A DNA stretch of 64,000 bases from Crotalaria pallida (GCA_037953625.1 CM075652.1:77157501-77221500), one strand, 5' to 3'; positions 42,453 through 54,790 are shown, counted from the first letter of the stretch. Notes: generated by a model from the sequence alone, not told the origin. Numbers and translations: made by a program.

Positions 42453-44920
42453 CCAGTTATTACTCCATCCATTCTCATTTATATTCTCATTTATACGTTA
42501 CATTTTTAAAAAAAATTATAGTCGCTAAATATAACTCTATGATAACAATAAAAGCATTCTACATATTTAAGCAAATGGTTGGGGGTTCGATCCTCGGTTC
42601 TTGAGAATGTAAGAAGATTACCTCAAAAGGGTTTGACAATGTCGAAAAGATTAGTCATCCAATTATGCAAATGGATACTTTGGAAAACCAAAAAAGCATT
42701 ATGCATAATTTGTTTACCACAAGAAAGTGTGAAATACTTCCAAGTTTGCAGGTACATTATATAACCAGATTAAGACAGCAGAATAACCAGCAACAAAAAA
42801 AAATGAGAGAAAGGCACTTCTACATAAAATCAAGAGTACAACAAAACATAACCATGTAGTCATACATTAATTAACTTTAAATGTTAATAATAATTTAATT
42901 GATAAGCTTCAAGTTTGGTATTGCCACAATAAAATAAGTAAAATGTGACTAAACGCCTATCTAGATATTTAAGCTTTTGCAGCAACCTTTGCATGAATTA
43001 ACTACATGCATCAGGTCACCCTTCATTTCTTCACATTCATCAAATGTTGCATGATATCAAATGCCTATTTTAAATAAGATTTACTTGATCGTGATGAATG
43101 GTATTTCTATTGAGAATCACAGCAATAAGTCAATATCCATTTAACAGGAGATAGAAAGCAAGATAGAATAAAAAGTTCAAAGAAAAATGATCTAAAGTTA
43201 GAACTTATGACTGATATTACAATTTGGAAAGATGATGATGATTATGCCACAACAAAAAAGAAATATCAGTCTTCACTTGGAAGGATCTTAAGCATGTCAC
43301 CCGGACTATAGCACATAAAACACCCAACTCTGTATAAGGTTATCAACTTAAGTTCGTGACAATCAACATCAATCATTTCTGAACACAAAATGAAAAATAT
43401 TGAGAGAAACTTAACATGCATGCAATGAAAGGACTCAACCTTCATCTTATTGCACCAGCAAGCACCCATTCAAATATCAATGCACCAAAACTTTTTTAAG
43501 TTCTAACTAATGGTAGTTTTGCGAAAAATTGACCTTATAAGCATATGCTACAAATTTTGACTTTCAAAAATCATATAAAGAACCAATTAATTAAATATAA
43601 ACACCAAATTTTTATAGCTATAACATCCTAAATGTTCTTGCTATCTACCAAACAAAGAGATAAAGACAAAAAGGAAAATATTGAAGACCAAATTTTCAAA
43701 GTGCTGTAAATATCAATTTGGAAATTGGTGTGTTATGTTCAAATGGCACCTCTTCACCACATTCAAAGTAACGTAACAATTGTTAGACAGAGGTAAATAT
43801 TGAATAATGAAATAATCAATAAACAATAAACGCCTGTCGATCCGCATTCCCATTAATTTATTTTCAACGTAAAAAGTTCTTTATAGTAAAATGATATATT
43901 GTAAAATTGGTAGTTATTAATGTAATGAAACCATTATTTTCGTGCAAATTGTAATTATTAACTGGGTGCATTCTTAGTTGTTATGGTCCAGAATATGGAT
44001 CCACGTAATATCTCAATGAAATTATTCATGCATTGTTATTTTGTTATTCTTCATTTTTTTAAATATTTTTCTTTTTTAAAAAAATTATAAAATCCAATTT
44101 ATCTTTATCTTTGATAAAATATAACAACCAAATATATCGTTATCTTTTTTATACCAAACAAATATCTCTTTTTTTATTGTACAAATTTTTTATGTAAATA
44201 TCTCTTTATAGCAAAAAAAAATCTTTTTTTTTTCATATCAAAAATGTCATTATCTTTTTTTTATTATTTTTTATAGATTTACCTATAATGAAGGTGATAG
44301 ATTATTCGATATGTATGTTGATAATGTATTTTTTTATAATTTGTTTTTTTTTTTAAAAAAAAGCCATAACTTAAAACTAATTATAAAGCAATAGATTGTC
44401 TATGATTCGTCCAAATCTTTATAATCCAACTAATTATCTTTAATCTTTTTAATTAGTTTTATGTTAAACTCATTACTTGATTTTTAATATAGCCAAAATT
44501 TAGAAAAATATTATAAAATGAATAAAAATCAAAATTTTAAGAGCAAACAGAACACATACATGAATAAGTGATGTAAGGAATGTGGGAGTTAGTTACCTTT
44601 TCTACCCATTTAATCCGCATGTCATATGAATAACTTCCGTATTTGTACGCTATAATGTAAATGGGAGTTATTTTACGATTATTTTTTTTTTGGGTCAAAG
44701 TTATGGTTTTTTTTTAATAACAACCATATCAACACATTTTTAATAACTATATCATAATTTTTTTTCTATCAAAAAGTTTGGTTATTTGTTTTTGGGTCAT
44801 AGTTATAGTTTTTTTAATTACAATCATATCAACACATTTTTTATACCGTTTTTTTATTAGAACAGTTTAGAACAACTGATTCAATATTTATTTATACGTT
44901 TTTTTTTTCAACAACTATAT
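42453..44920. other. AT-rich intergenic stretch, no gene seen
   Basis: Very AT-rich with long poly-T and poly-A tracts (44040-44900). Open frames are short and show no recognisable protein. I see no tRNA or transposon termini. Confidence 0.5.
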
Positions 44921-45044
44921 ATATCATAGTTTGCTTTATTTTTAAATTATTTTTGAAAGTATGCAATTTAGAACACAATGCCAAAATAAGCTACGATGAT
45001 ACAGTCATACATAGCGGTTCTAACTATTGCTACTAAAAAATTGA

Positions 45045-45075
<31 letters not shown>

Positions 45076-45210
45076 CATAGTTTGCTTTATTTTTAAATTA
45101 TTTTTGAAAGTATGCAATTTAGAACACAATGCCAAGATAAGCTACGATGATACAGTCATACATAGCGGTTCTAACTATTGCTACTAGAAAATTGATAATA
45201 GCTATATCAT
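44921..45210. repeat. Tandem duplication of ~150 bp with a TA microsatellite
   Basis: 44921-45058 and 45075-45205 are near-identical (shared words CATAGTTTGCTTTATTTTTA and CTACGATGATACAGTCATAC), joined by an AT dinucleotide run of about 30 bp (45049-45074). The duplication lies immediately left of CACTA 2. Confidence 0.85.
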
Positions 45211-46056
45211 ATTCCTTCGAGGATAGTAATCATAATACACTACTACAAAAATTATTTAAAATACCTGAATTTTAATCCCGGTTCCGTGTTATAACCGGGA
45301 TTATTTAAAATTCTAGCGTTTTTTCATCCCGGTTTAAAAAAAACACGGGACTGAGATCATAAATATAAATTAAATTTTAAAAATAACGGTATATTTTTAA
45401 TCCCCATTTTTATAAGGAACCGGAATCAATGATAAAAATAAAACAAAAACACAATTTCTTCTTTGACTCCTTGTCTCCTTTCTTCAACATACACTAACCC
45501 TAAATCAAAAAATCAACCCCAAATCCGGTCTTCTCTCTCCTTCTCCGACATTCATGGTTGTTGTTCGTTGCTCTCTCGTCGTTCGTCGCTGGCTCGTCGT
45601 TGCTCGTCATTCGTCTCCGCCAGTTTCCAGCTTGTAGCCGCTGTTTCCAGGCCCACCGTCGCTGCTGCTGTTTCTTTGGGTTTCCGCCGCTGTTGGGTGC
45701 TGTTCATGGGTTGCCGCCGCTGCTGCTTGGTCATCTTCGTCGCTGCTGCTGTTTCTTTGGGTTTCCGCCGCTGTTGGGTGCTGTTCATGGGTTGCCACCG
45801 CCAAAGCTATGAACCGATGTACTGATAAATTGTCGTATGCAGTTCCAATCAGTAAGTTATGAAGTGAATGATATAAATGGTTTTTGTACTGATTCTACTT
45901 TCAATATCTATTTTGATTTTTTGTGTTTTCGCGTTTGAAAAGGTTATGAAGCAGTGAAGTTCGTTTTGGTGAGGATTCTGATTAAGGAATTTTGTTTTAT
46001 TCGTTCGGAGAAGCATCATCTCTCTCTGTTACGGTTGTATTAGTAATAAATTTATA

Positions 46057-46391
46057 CGTCATGGAAGAGCATGGCAGCGCATAGAAGGTAAGAGTTTGTT
46101 CATCATTAATACTGGAGTTCATCTCTTGTTCATTTCTTCAAATGAAATTCATTTGGGATTGCTAACTTATAGTGATATCCAAACTCATTCTTTTGAAATG
46201 TCCTATTAAAAATGACATGAACTGTTCTGTATATTTGATTATCTCTTAATTGGAACTGTCTTTTTGTTTTTTCCCATGGTCTGGTCTGGTCTGGCCCTCT
46301 TTTTTTGCTTTTTTACTTCTTCTGTGCAAAGCATATAGGAACTAAGACTGCCGTGCAAATCAGGAGCCATGCGCAGAAGTTTTTTACAAAG
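46057..46391 (+). pseudogene. Captured CCA1/LHY/REVEILLE-type MYB exons in CACTA 2
   Basis: 46057-46087 encodes RHGRAWQRIE and ends at a GTAAGAG donor. 46332-46391 encodes HIGTKTAVQIRSHAQKFFTK, the SHAQKFF-type single MYB repeat of plant clock transcription factors (LHY, CCA1, RVE), ending at a GT donor. The intron between them is kept, so a genomic segment was captured. The acceptor is slightly altered. Upstream and downstream exons are missing, so no full DNA-binding protein is encoded. Confidence 0.85.
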
Positions 46392-46795
46392 GTTGATGGG
46401 TACCTTCTCATCTTTGCTTATATGTTTCTACTTTTTTATCATTTTATTTGAACTTAATATGCTTTAATTTGACTTGCTTTTATCAGCTTCATATCTTGTA
46501 TGATTCACTTTAATCAATATAAAATCCCTTACTTGAATCATGTTTGTTCTGTATCCCCATTGGTGGACTTCAAACTATACATGGATCTTAAGTTGAAAAA
46601 AAATATATATAAGCATAACTAAATGGCCAACTTCCTGATGATATTCAAATGTCATGGAAATAGCAGTCTTTCTTCAAAATTAATTCCTGCGATGTTTTTG
46701 TTGTGAAGCCAGCAGTGGAACTATGGAAGGGCTTGTACTTTAATTTGTACTATAGTAAAATATTGTCCAAGCTAAGGATTATTCATTTTATAGTT

Positions 46796-46890
46796 TTCAT
46801 TTAGTTCAAAAATATAACTTATACTTTTTTATATTAATGCAGTGCACCATGTACATTGAGGAGTTGTTGGAGAGCTTATACATGCCATGA
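46796..46890 (+). pseudogene. Degenerate second copy of the Ulp1-like terminal exon
   Basis: TGCACCATGTACATTGAGGA and the preceding intron end match 47758-47870 at roughly three of four positions. It is an internal duplication within CACTA 2, with frame lost. Confidence 0.5.
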
Positions 46891-47238
46891 TGCCAATTGA
46901 CAATCTATAACTCTATTTGGTCTTCTAGGTTTGGGAGCACTTCTTGTGTACAACACAAGTGCTTTGTCACAATAGACTTAATTTGTTATATGGATTGTAA
47001 TTTAGCTATAACTTATTTTATGCAACTGTCAAAAAATAAATGAGCCCTTCAAGTGAAACTTGAAAACTGTTCTATCAGTTATTTAATACTATAACACACT
47101 GTTGATAGTTAAACATAAGTTATCCTTAATGCTTGATGATTGCTTTTTGTTTTGTTGAATTTTGTTAACAAACTTGCTTCATATTTTGTTCTAATATTTT
47201 ATCTCCCTTTAATTGACATAGAAATATTGCTTCTTTAG

Positions 47239-47412
47239 CTTTGGCGTTGTACTCTTAGTGAAGCCAAGGAAGCATTTTCTACTCGTCACCCAAAGGGAGA
47301 ACTTACCATATTGATTGAAGGCCAAGCAAATACTAAAGTTGAACCTCCATCAGACATTCAGCTTGAAAATGATCTAAGAGAATTGATTGCAAGTGGTGAG
47401 AGTCTTTCCTCG
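47239..47412 (+). pseudogene. Captured tetrapyrrole-methylase (RsmI-like) exon in CACTA 2
   Basis: The exon encodes LSEAKEAFSTRHPKGELTIL and IEGQAN ... ENDLRELIASGESLSS and ends at a TCG|GTAAG donor. This matches the C-terminal region of plant homologues of bacterial RsmI, the 16S rRNA 2'-O-ribose methyltransferase (tetrapyrrole methylase family), from memory of the family. Only one exon is present. The frame is intact but short. Confidence 0.7.
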
Positions 47413-47628
47413 GTAAGAGCTTTCTTATATTTGGATAATGAGATATAGTCTTTAAGTTACTAAAGTAGGAGGCATTCAAATTTAATGTACGTAGGAGATT
47501 GATGTAGATCAAATTATGGATATGATTGTCCATGATTTAAACAAGTCAATCTAGTGAAAACTGTCATTCTCTTCATTCTGTCTCACGCAAGCTCTGGTCT
47601 TATTTTCAAGTTTTGAATTCTAGCTAAT

Positions 47629-47905
47629 CACATTGATTGTGGTTTCTATGTCATGAGATTCATGAAGGAAATTGTCCAATTACATCACCAAGATGTCATG
47701 ATTCCTGTATGGGTTTGCAATTTCATTCTTATTTATGTTTGTTTCAACTCTTATAATTACTCATTTAGTTCAATAATATAACTTAAGCTTCTTTATATTA
47801 ATTTTACAGTACTTTGATGATTGCAAGTGCCCCATATACAATGAGGATTTGTTGGACGAAGTCAAGGAAGAATGGGTTGCTTTCATGTTCGATGAAGTCC
47901 CTTAG
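47629..47905 (+). pseudogene. Ulp1-like cysteine protease C-terminal exons
   Basis: 47629-47709 encodes HIDCGFYVMRFMKEIVQLHH and DVMIPVW; CGFYVMRFM is the catalytic-cysteine region of C48 (Ulp1) proteases. After an intron (acceptor TTTTACAG), 47810-47905 encodes EDLLDEVKEEWVAFMFDEV then TAG. Such fragments are common in plant CACTA and MULE elements. The catalytic His/Asp part was not found. Confidence 0.65.
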
Positions 47906-48593
47906 ATTATATTTAGATTTATATATATGTAGTACTTGATAATTTAGTTATATAGTAGACTTTTGTTGATGTGAACTACTACTATTAGTACACTCTCTTT
48001 TAGCAAGTTGGCATAGGTCTTTTGGTGCATGTTTTGGTACATCTCTTGAAACTATTTTTGTAGATGTTTCCCAACTTTATGAATGAATATATATAATGTA
48101 TTGCTTTTGAAATTAAGATTTGAAGGAAAAATTAAGTATATGAAATTCCCATTTTGGTTATACAGGTATTGGTGGGCTATATTATATAAAATTTTGGTAC
48201 CAATAAAAAAAAATTCCCTCATTTACGATCCTGGTTCATGAAAAAAATCCCCTTATTTAAGATTCCGGTTCAAAAAATAAATTCCAGCAACTACGATTCC
48301 GGTTCAGTTCTATTAAAGATCCCGGTTCATTAGAATTTATGATCCCGGTTCCATGTTTTTAAAGAACTGGAAACGTAAATTGTCCTATTTTTAATCCCGC
48401 CATATTCAATTCCGGTTCGGAACCGGGATTGAAATTGTTTCGGAACCGGGATTAAAATTGTTTTTTGTAGTAGTGATAGATGAGGATCATTGCAAAATTA
48501 AAAAAAAATTAGGTGGCATCTACCTTGGAGAGGGTGATAGAATCTCATCTTAAGTATTGATTCAATTATGAACAATAATTTTAAAAAATAAAG

Positions 48594-48872
48594 ATAGAAA
48601 ATACCTTTAATTTTACTAAAGACAACATTTGCATAATATAAGTTCTACACTGCTTCTGGTTAAGAATTTTGCAAAAGAATCACAAAAAATGTAATAAGAG
48701 AAGGGATTACAAAATAAAAAAAAGTAAAGATAGAAAATACCTTTAATTTTACTAAAGACAACATTTGCATAAGTTCTATACTATGATACTGCTTCTGCTT
48801 CTGGATAAGAATTCTCAGATAAGAATTCTGCAAAAGAATCACACGAAATGTAATAAGAGAGAAGAGATTACA
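48594..48872. repeat. Tandem duplication of ~130 bp right of CACTA 2
   Basis: Two copies (about 48594-48713 and 48727-48872) share TAGAAAATACCTTTAATTTT, CTAAAGACAACATTTGCATA and GCAAAAGAATCACA. The second copy ends at the start of the LTR-like sequence at 48874. Confidence 0.8.
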
Positions 48873-49002
48873 ATGTAACACCCCAATTTAGTCAACTTGA
48901 ATATATTTTTATTTAGTGAAAATTCTGGGATTTTTTTTAAAGCAACGGTGACGTGGACATGTGTTCCTTCTATTAAAAACATTTTCTTTTTAGAACATCC
49001 TT

Positions 49003-49170
49003 TTATATAAAAAATAAATCATTCATGTCCTGCATGTCCAATCCCTCAAGCGTGAACAGTGGATCAGTGACCTCCACACTGATGGGTCCACTCCATCTCC
49101 AGCCAACCGGAGTCAACTCCCAGCTTCCATCGTCCAATGGGCTCACAAGGATCTTGATGCTATACGCCAT
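49003..49170 (-). CDS. Short ORF in the LTR-like sequence, possible distant relative of the LTR ORF
   Basis: Taking the ATG after CACGCAAAACAG (an acceptor-like site) gives 55 residues starting MAYSIKILVSPLDDGSW, with GPISVEVTDPLF further on. The spacing recalls MARYLACIEMRPLPSGVW ... GEVEVTLYHPNP of the ORF at 54305-54790: shared I, PL, G, W, G, V and P positions. The frame is open upstream to 49299. The C-terminal basic and acidic regions are absent, so it may be truncated. Homology is only suggestive. Confidence 0.35.
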   Translation of the reverse strand: MAYSIKILVSPLDDGSWELTPVGWRWSGPISVEVTDPLFTLEGLDMQDMNDLFFI

Positions 49171-50639
49171 CTGTTTTGCGTGGTATAGAATACCAGCAGA
49201 AGAAATAGGGTAGAAGAAAGAGTGAGCGATCCCAAACGACTTCTTGTCGACGGGTGGAATTACAATAGGCACAATACTAAGACAAGCACACAACAACATA
49301 TATATATATCAGATAATAAAATACACAACATAATTCACCTCATCATCATTATTAACATCAACGTCATTACAGAGTAATACTTTCAATCGTGTCATTCTCT
49401 CTCTTCCTCGTTTACATCTTATAATCATAACACATCACTTCCTTGGTCTTTTCCATACTTTCTCACCACTTGCACTTTTCCATTTTCCTTTCTCAACGAT
49501 CCGCATGGTATTTAATCTCTTTCATTCCAAAGATTCTTTTAATAAATTCGTCTTACTTTATTAAGTCTTATCAGAGCGCATCCAACGATGACAGGGGAAA
49601 TTAAAGAAATGTCATCGAGGAGTTAGTTAGCACACATACATCTCCTCCAATCCTTCCAAGCCTAGTCAGAAGCAAACAGGAGTACAGGAACCTTAACCCA
49701 CGCCGGTCGAACAGCTGAGAATCCAACAACATACTTGTTTGTCAAAGCCACAACCACACAGGCCGGCCATCATGACAATCATCATTTTACGCGACATCGC
49801 AAGGGCCCAACACCAATCGACTGCTTGCCTCGTTCAGGTTCCCTCTCACTGTTCCAAAGTTGATCAAGGGGGCGACAGTACTTTTCTAGTTCCGGGTGCA
49901 GAACACGATACGATCCCTTGGGTATTAATCCCCGATCACTTATAGACTCGTTCTGAATAGAAAAGCACTCTAGGTTACTTGACGTTTCACCGTCATCACC
50001 CTCCCCTATCACAATCACTCACTTGAGTATCCGCATATAAACAGGGTATCTTCCTCTCCACTACTTCACACTCAACTCGCCGCATTATTCAATGTCTTTT
50101 AAAGTTTTATTAATCTCTTATTAATCCTAGGTTCGAACGAGTCACCCTTGTTCATCCCTTCGGTGAACCTCGACCTCTAATCGAATCTTTCACATCAACG
50201 CTTTATCGATGTTCCGAAGTTGTCACGATCATTGATCACGTCGGGAAGCTCCTCAGCCCGGCAAACACGTCACACCATTCGTACACCTTGGAGAGTTCCT
50301 CGAGCAGGTACACATTACACTGGTTCTTTCGCTGCTCGCCACGTACGCATCTCGGATCCCGGTCATATTAGACTTATCATTTCTTTCCTTGCATTTCCAT
50401 TTCCAAGATTTTCCAAAAGTTCCCCAACATATCGAATGTTTCCCAAAATCTCTTTCTTTTCATCATCGCATTATTCTCATCAGCATCATTATTACTTTTC
50501 ATAATTCTCATTGCCTCATTTAATTTCCATCATGGATTAATCATTCATACCTCTCACATAGTTCCATACTTTAACATCACCATATATAAAATATTCATCA
50601 TGCATAAATAATAAAACAAATCATATCATCATGGCATAT

Positions 50640-50900
50640 TCACATTAATAACGTCATGCATCATAAGGTGTGTGGTCCTAGTCCCCTTCGTATACGTGGC
50701 CACACACGCAAACAATTTGCCACGGTACTACTGACCCAGAAACCACTAGGTTCCGATCTTTGAGATGATGCGGAACGTCTTAATATTTACCTAAATACCA
50801 CAGTGTCTGGGGAAAGCCCCTCTCTCACCTTAATTCCAGCAAATATCCGACAGAAACCGTTGCGGGTACCTTTGGCTGACAGCAGCTCCAAAGTTCCAAA
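50640..50900 (-). repeat. Hairpin-rich patch in the LTR-like sequence
   Basis: Inverted repeats GTGTGTGG/CCACACAC (50651-50705), GGT/ACC, AACC/GGTT and CTTTGG/CCAAAG lie in close succession. The position resembles the hairpin clusters in the introns of the other long LTRs. Confidence 0.4.
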
Positions 50901-53900
50901 TTGCTAACCTTTTGCTTAGAACAAAACACATAATTAATATAAAGCTATTTAATCATCATGCACACGTAATATCAATTCACTTTTGAAAACGCGTTTGAAA
51001 TCCTTATCGTGGAATCACAAAAGAAAACTTTTACTTTCTCAAATCAAATCCAACTTTTGGACATACTTTAAATACTTCAAAACCATTATAAAACATTTAA
51101 CAAAATACTTTAAAACAATTTCTTTAGTTGCTGGTCCGTTCCAGACAACCAACTAGCCGAATTCGAAAACGTCGAAAAACATCACTTTTTCAATCTGAAT
51201 TTTCTTTAAATCGAATATCCTTGAAAACTCAAACTTTAAACCAATTGAAAAAACTTTTAAAAACAGTACACAAACCAAATCAACGCTGGACAGCGGAGGA
51301 ACAAGCTAAAAATCACTTTTTGAAAAATCTGGAAACACCGAAAATCGTACTTTAAATCCCTTTAATACTTTGCTTTAAAATAACACTTAAAACCATTTGC
51401 TTTTTCAAACACAACACCATGTAACTAAATAGGGCAGAAACCAAGCACTCAACACTTTTTAATTAAAAAAACCTTTTCCAAAAACCATTCCTTTTCAAAG
51501 AATAGTTCAAAACCAAGCACAACACTTAAACTAATTAGCTTACAATTTATTCTCACTTAACCCGAATACAAATCCACACCACATCCACTTAAGCACACCA
51601 ACATGTCTTCACATACTGTTCAGCCAAGTCACCAAAATGCACAAAAAGTTCACACATCCAAAAAGTATCAATTTGAGTATTAGTTCAATTACGGGAAAAA
51701 TAAGAAAGACACAACTAAAAACCATATCAAATCAATTCATTTATATCCCCAAATTCACAGAACACATATACATATATCAAAGTTCATTATATAAAATTTT
51801 CAAGTCATTTGAACAATCTTAACTTAGGTTTCAAATCAAATTTTGCATAAAAATCCAAACAGTACTGCTGCTGACCTAAGGGTAAAATGCAACAATTAAA
51901 AATAGTAATTCAATTCCGATTCGCATGAAAATTGGTACAAAAATTTCTTATTCAGTGAAGACCATCTCATACAATTTTCAGAATATTTGGAGTTGTTTAA
52001 GTAATACTTTTTCAATTAAATTTGGTACTTGGTCTGAAAATCCTGAACTAATCGGTTCACTGTTTTGCCTTTGAAAAAATTATCAAATCAACTCCAAATC
52101 TCTTAAAAATTTACAGAGAATTTCAAGACATGTTTAAGAAGCTACTATAAAAATTTCAAGTCATTTGAAGCAGTTTAAGTTCAAAAACTCTGTTTGGGTT
52201 TAACCTAAAAAGCTTATTTTCCCAAAATCGCTTTTACCAAAATCACTCAAATAAAGTTAGCAATCAAACTATAAAAATATCCTAAAAATTCAAAGACACT
52301 ACAATTATAGTTATTAAGACAGTGACCAAGTTTAATGGTCGTTGAACTTGAGGAAACATTTTTCCTTCTAACCCTTTGCTATTGAAAGCACAAATTTTCT
52401 TAAACTTTCATTATCAAATAAAAATTTATTTAAAATATCAAAACACTTTCAAATCCTTCAGATCACATGTAAACCACATCAAGAACAACATTTCAAATTT
52501 TAAAAGCAACCGGGTTAACAAAACTATTATTTAGCACTCATGCTTGCAAGCTTAAACAAGAACTTTAAAAATTCAGCATAGGTTCATCTCATCATTTTCT
52601 ATTTCATTCTTGCACGTACAAAACTTAGGTGATTTTATTGCCTAATGACTTTGTTTCCTACTTGAAGCATACATTATCATGCATTCAAACACAACTTTCC
52701 AGCCACACATTTAACTCACACAAATATGCACTTTTCAAGTCAAATTGATTCATTTTCATGCCTCTAATTCTAATTCACTTTCTTGCCAAAAAAAATCAAA
52801 CTCATTTTACTTCAATCAACCATTTTTATTCAAGCCTTTATAATGCACTTAATCAAACAAGTAAATAGCACAAATCAATGTATACACTTAAGCATTTTTA
52901 TACTCAAAACCGTATAGTACACATATATACACAATCAACACAAAATCAATCCATCATTTATTTTTCTTCAAGGACCAATTTATAAAGCATGGAAACAACT
53001 TGTATTAGCTCAATTAAAACTTGCAAAATCAAATCAATTTGTTTTCCTTACTAACACACTTAGGCCGAATTGAACATAGGAGAATTTAGGGGTTTTCATA
53101 CAACTTAAACAACACTCAAACATACACTAAAATCCATTTCTCATTCTTTTATCACTTTAACAAAAATCTTTTGAAGTAAAACCATATTAAAACCGTATGG
53201 ACCTTTAAATATGCATGTATGGTTATTTTGTTTATTGTAAACTTAAATTTCATCATGTATGCACTCAAAAATCAATGATTCAACTCAAAATCCATCAAGC
53301 ACCAAAAATTAGTTGCCTCTTCCCTTGTTTTCTTGGTTTAGCCGAATTATTAAGGAATAAAAATGAAGAACTTTTGCACAATAAAAACACACATGAACAC
53401 ATACTTTAAATCAATCCAATTTAAAGTTTGTTCCTTTATTCTTGCACAAAACAAATGTTCAAAAAAAAATCAAAATCTCTTGAGCATAAATCACAATAAA
53501 ACCGTATGACCCTCATTGATTCTTGCATGTTCATTTTAACTCCCAAAAGCTTAAATCTTTATACTTTAAGAGTTAAAAATTATAGGAACACAAAAACATA
53601 ACATGCATTCAGAATAAAATTCATTTCATTTATATTTTAGACTTGGCCGAATGGCCTATGATGGAAGAATTAATTTTTTCTTGCAACAAAACTTAGTATA
53701 CTCATTTCAAATACTTAACTCCATTTTGTTTTCATGGAGCAAAAATCATTTCATTACTCTTTCTTTCTTGGCCGAATATTGTAACACTCCTTCATATAGA
53801 TCCATGTTGATAAAAGGAATTGCTCTTATTATCTTTGGTAAAAGTTTATGGTCTTGATTGAGTAAAGATTTAATTAAAAATCCTTTTAAAAGCCTTTGTA

Positions 53901-54304
53901 AAATACTTGGTGTTTATTTGCAATTAGTAAAAACCTTACCTTTATCATTTCATGAAAATATTATTTATTAAAGCGTGAAACCACGTTTATCAGAGTAAGC
54001 GGAAATTAGAGACCTTGACTTGATAACTCACATTTAATACTAGTGAAGAAAACATAAACATAACTATATATATATGATCATCATAAAAAGAGTCATCAAC
54101 ATCAGAGTCAAAGTCGAGATAGCAGGTTTATACAAATACAAGTCCATAATATAAGACCACCTCACTGAGATCTCTCAAAATATGTACAATATATATATAG
54201 AGCAAAATATGAAATCCCAGAAGTGGTCCAGCGATCCTCCTCCATAGCATGATCTCCAAGTCTCCAGCAGCTGCTCCACCCGTCCCACATCCTAACCATC
54301 TATA

Positions 54305-54790
54305 CTATGCATCACCTGGTGGATCCCCAACTCCCCACTGGCTCCCAGTGGAGTACTCGACTGGCTCATCCTCGCTCTCACCCTCTTCCGGATCCTCCTC
54401 TACCTCCTCTGACTGAGTGGGTGCCCCACCACTGGACACTGGGTCAGCTGAGGGAGTCCCATGAACCGGACTCATCGGACGAGGTATAGGAGTCTCCTCT
54501 CGAACCACTCGAGAAGCAGAGGGGTGAGATCGAGTAGCGGCTCGAAAACGAAAGGAATGAAAACGACGAGCAGGTCGAGTCGGGGGTGGTCCATGATAAG
54601 TATAGAAATGGGGTACATGCAAAGTATAGATAATAGGGATGCGAAACCTACGAGGACGGACATGAGCCAAAGGGTTGGGGTGATATAGAGTCACCTCCAC
54701 CTCGCCCTCATAAGTGGCTCGATGGTCCTCGTAGTACCACACTCCACTAGGGAGCGGGCGCATCTCGATGCAAGCTAGATAGCGTGCCAT
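54305..54790 (-). CDS. LTR-encoded ORF, 161 codons (3' LTR copy)
   Basis: The ATG is three bases into the predicted second exon and would be the first ATG of the spliced leader, because the leader exon (56265 to about 56510) has none. Residues 1-60 contain CIEMRPLPSGVWYYEDHR, EGEVEVTLYHPNP and RPRRFRIPIIYTLHV. Residues 60-85 contain YTYHGPPPTRPARRFHSFRF, and the C-terminus is acidic (EEVEEDPEEGESEDEPVE). Basic proline-rich N-terminal part plus acidic tail could suit RNA or protein binding (inference). No known domain is recognised. The 5' LTR copy differs at one residue (His to Pro near 61), and a diverged copy lies at 37938-38408. Confidence 0.7.
   Translation of the reverse strand: MARYLACIEMRPLPSGVWYYEDHRATYEGEVEVTLYHPNPLAHVRPRRFRIPIIYTLHVPHFYTYHGPPPTRPARRFHSFRFRAATRSHPSASRVVREETPIPRPMSPVHGTPSADPVSSGGAPTQSEEVEEDPEEGESEDEPVEYSTGSQWGVGDPPGDA

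Larger units (their letters stand above)
45238..48475. mobile_element. CACTA DNA transposon 2 (3,238 bp), non-autonomous, gene-capturing
   Basis: Ends are CACTACTACAAAAA and TTTTTTGTAGTAGTG, with a perfect 3-bp duplication ATA (45235-45237 and 48476-48478). Subterminal regions (45270-45430 and 48225-48455) carry repeated AATCCCGGTTC words in both orientations. The interior holds a pyrimidine-rich leader with a 66-bp duplication (45660-45800), MYB and tetrapyrrole-methylase exons, and a Ulp1-like protease end. No transposase is recognised. Confidence 0.95.
48874..53780 (-). mobile_element. Degenerate long chromovirus LTR-like sequence
   Basis: It begins TGTAACACCCCAATTTAG, like the ends of the other long LTRs. 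A short minus-strand ORF near the terminus (49003-49170) and a hairpin-rich patch (50640-50900) match the layout of the 3' half of those LTRs. The partner end is not seen; the region is cut by the insertion at 53781 and may continue beyond the window. 51000-53780 is AT-rich with recurrent GCCGAATT words and no gene. Confidence 0.45.

Noticed and set aside
45463..45825. ORFs on both strands over a GCTGCTGTT-type repeat
   Set aside because: A 66-bp duplication of CT-rich leader-like sequence; reading frames are low complexity.
54472..54688. ORFs in other frames over the LTR ORF
   Set aside because: They are shadows of the 161-codon frame; silent-site divergence supports only that frame.
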